The notes below the pieces were generated by a model. The model had not been told where the DNA came from, ran no database searches, and saw only the letters and a program-made list of their open reading frames with translations. Source: an uncultured Collinsella sp. (GTDB lineage: Bacteria > Actinomycetota > Coriobacteriia > Coriobacteriales > Coriobacteriaceae). Taken from it: a DNA stretch of 31,946 nt. Of this stretch, positions 31,424 through 31,946 are shown piece by piece (the first letter of the stretch is position 1; each line of letters opens with the position of its first letter). The stretch lies in contig CABUUK010000019.1 of the NCBI GenBank assembly GCA_902494765.1, forward strand, positions 1-31,946, written 5' to 3'. The translations under genes were made by a program, and so were the position numbers.

Positions 31424-31946
31424 ATGTTAGACCGTTTTACCGATCGAGCGCGCAAGGTCATGTCCATGGCCAAGCAAGAGGCGCTCGATCTACACTCAAA
31501 TAAGGTGGGCACCGAGCACCTGCTGCTCGCACTCGCCAAGGAGGATGAGGGCATTGCCGCCGAGGCGCTGCGTTCGCTCGACATCTCCTACGATGACATC
31601 ATGGATACTCTCAAAGAGGTCCAGACCACGGTTCCCGAGCCCAGTGAGGAGACCGAGGCGGCCAAGCTCGCCTTTACGCCGCTCGTCATTAGCGTGATGG
31701 AGCGTTCATTCCGCGTGGCGCGCGAGAACAACCAGACCTACGTGTCGACCGAGCACTTGCTGATCGGTATCGTCGAAGAGGGCAACGGCATGGCCATGGA
31801 CATCCTCATGCGCCTGGGTGTGTCGTCCGCCTCCATCAAAAAGGCTATCGAGAAACTCACCGCCAAGGACCAGGACAAGAAGCGTCCGCTCGCCGGCGCC
31901 GGTGCTGGTCGTCCCGGTGCGGGCCTGCCGTTCTTTAGCGGCTCGG
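31424..31946 (+). CDS. clpC: ATP-dependent Clp protease ATP-binding subunit ClpC (N-terminal part)
   Basis: The reading frame from ATG 31424 runs off the window after 174 residues. The N-terminus MLDRFTDRARKVMSMAKQEA and the two Clp repeat units, NKVGTEHLLLALAKEDEGIA and TYVSTEHLLIGIVEEGNGMA, are those of the ClpC N-domain that binds adaptors and substrates. A Gly/Ala/Pro-rich linker has begun at the edge. The ATPase modules lie beyond the window. AAGAGGA (31411-31416) is the ribosome binding site. Confidence 0.93.
   Translation, partial: MLDRFTDRARKVMSMAKQEALDLHSNKVGTEHLLLALAKEDEGIAAEALRSLDISYDDIMDTLKEVQTTVPEPSEETEAAKLAFTPLVISVMERSFRVARENNQTYVSTEHLLIGIVEEGNGMAMDILMRLGVSSASIKKAIEKLTAKDQDKKRPLAGAGAGRPGAGLPFFSGS

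Overview
The window looks like chromosomal DNA of a high-GC actinobacterium of the class Coriobacteriia, most likely a Collinsella-type gut anaerobe. I infer this from protein style, codon use, the housekeeping gene set and the intergenic repeats; no database was searched. Every protein gene I accept is on the + strand. The only minus-strand gene is a tRNA-Val.

Layout. (1) 1-4779: an FMN riboswitch heads a riboflavin ECF-transporter operon (ribU, a fused double ATPase, ecfT), followed by two tandem FMN-binding split-barrel proteins. (2) 4817-10010: an argCJBD operon for ornithine synthesis, with candidate tandem ARG boxes in front and a terminator behind. (3) 10042-10796: an AT-rich element with terminal inverted repeats, then about 185-bp tandem units carrying copies of the 3' end of tRNA-Val, then the intact tRNA-Val. 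(4) 10984-19831: asnB, murE, a HAD phosphatase, murI, rph, an XTP/dITP pyrophosphatase gene, dtd, veg and ispE. (5) 19882-22968: tRNA-Pro(CGG), tatA, greA and a lysS with a C-terminal Trbp111-type tRNA-binding domain. (6) 22972-25832: a repeat-rich intergenic region, a fused ThrE-type exporter, more long hairpins and a DUF2798-type membrane protein. (7) 26044-31226: a palindromic operator, a 1479-residue 2-hydroxyacyl-CoA dehydratase activase-like protein and an overlapping TetR-family gene. (8) The window ends inside clpC.

How the genes work together. Riboflavin uptake is probably shut off by FMN, and the flavoprotein genes behind it are potential FMN users. argCJBD makes ornithine by the cyclic acetyl pathway. 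murE and murI feed peptidoglycan synthesis, and the MurE sequence argues against meso-diaminopimelate as its substrate. rph, the pyrophosphatase gene and dtd are RNA-maturation and quality-control functions. The activase and TetR genes overlap and share one operator, so autoregulation is likely.

The least explained material is intergenic: the tRNA-Val-derived array, the inverted-repeat element, a family of hairpins with a conserved GGGAC-type loop, and long palindromes behind lysS and the ThrE gene.
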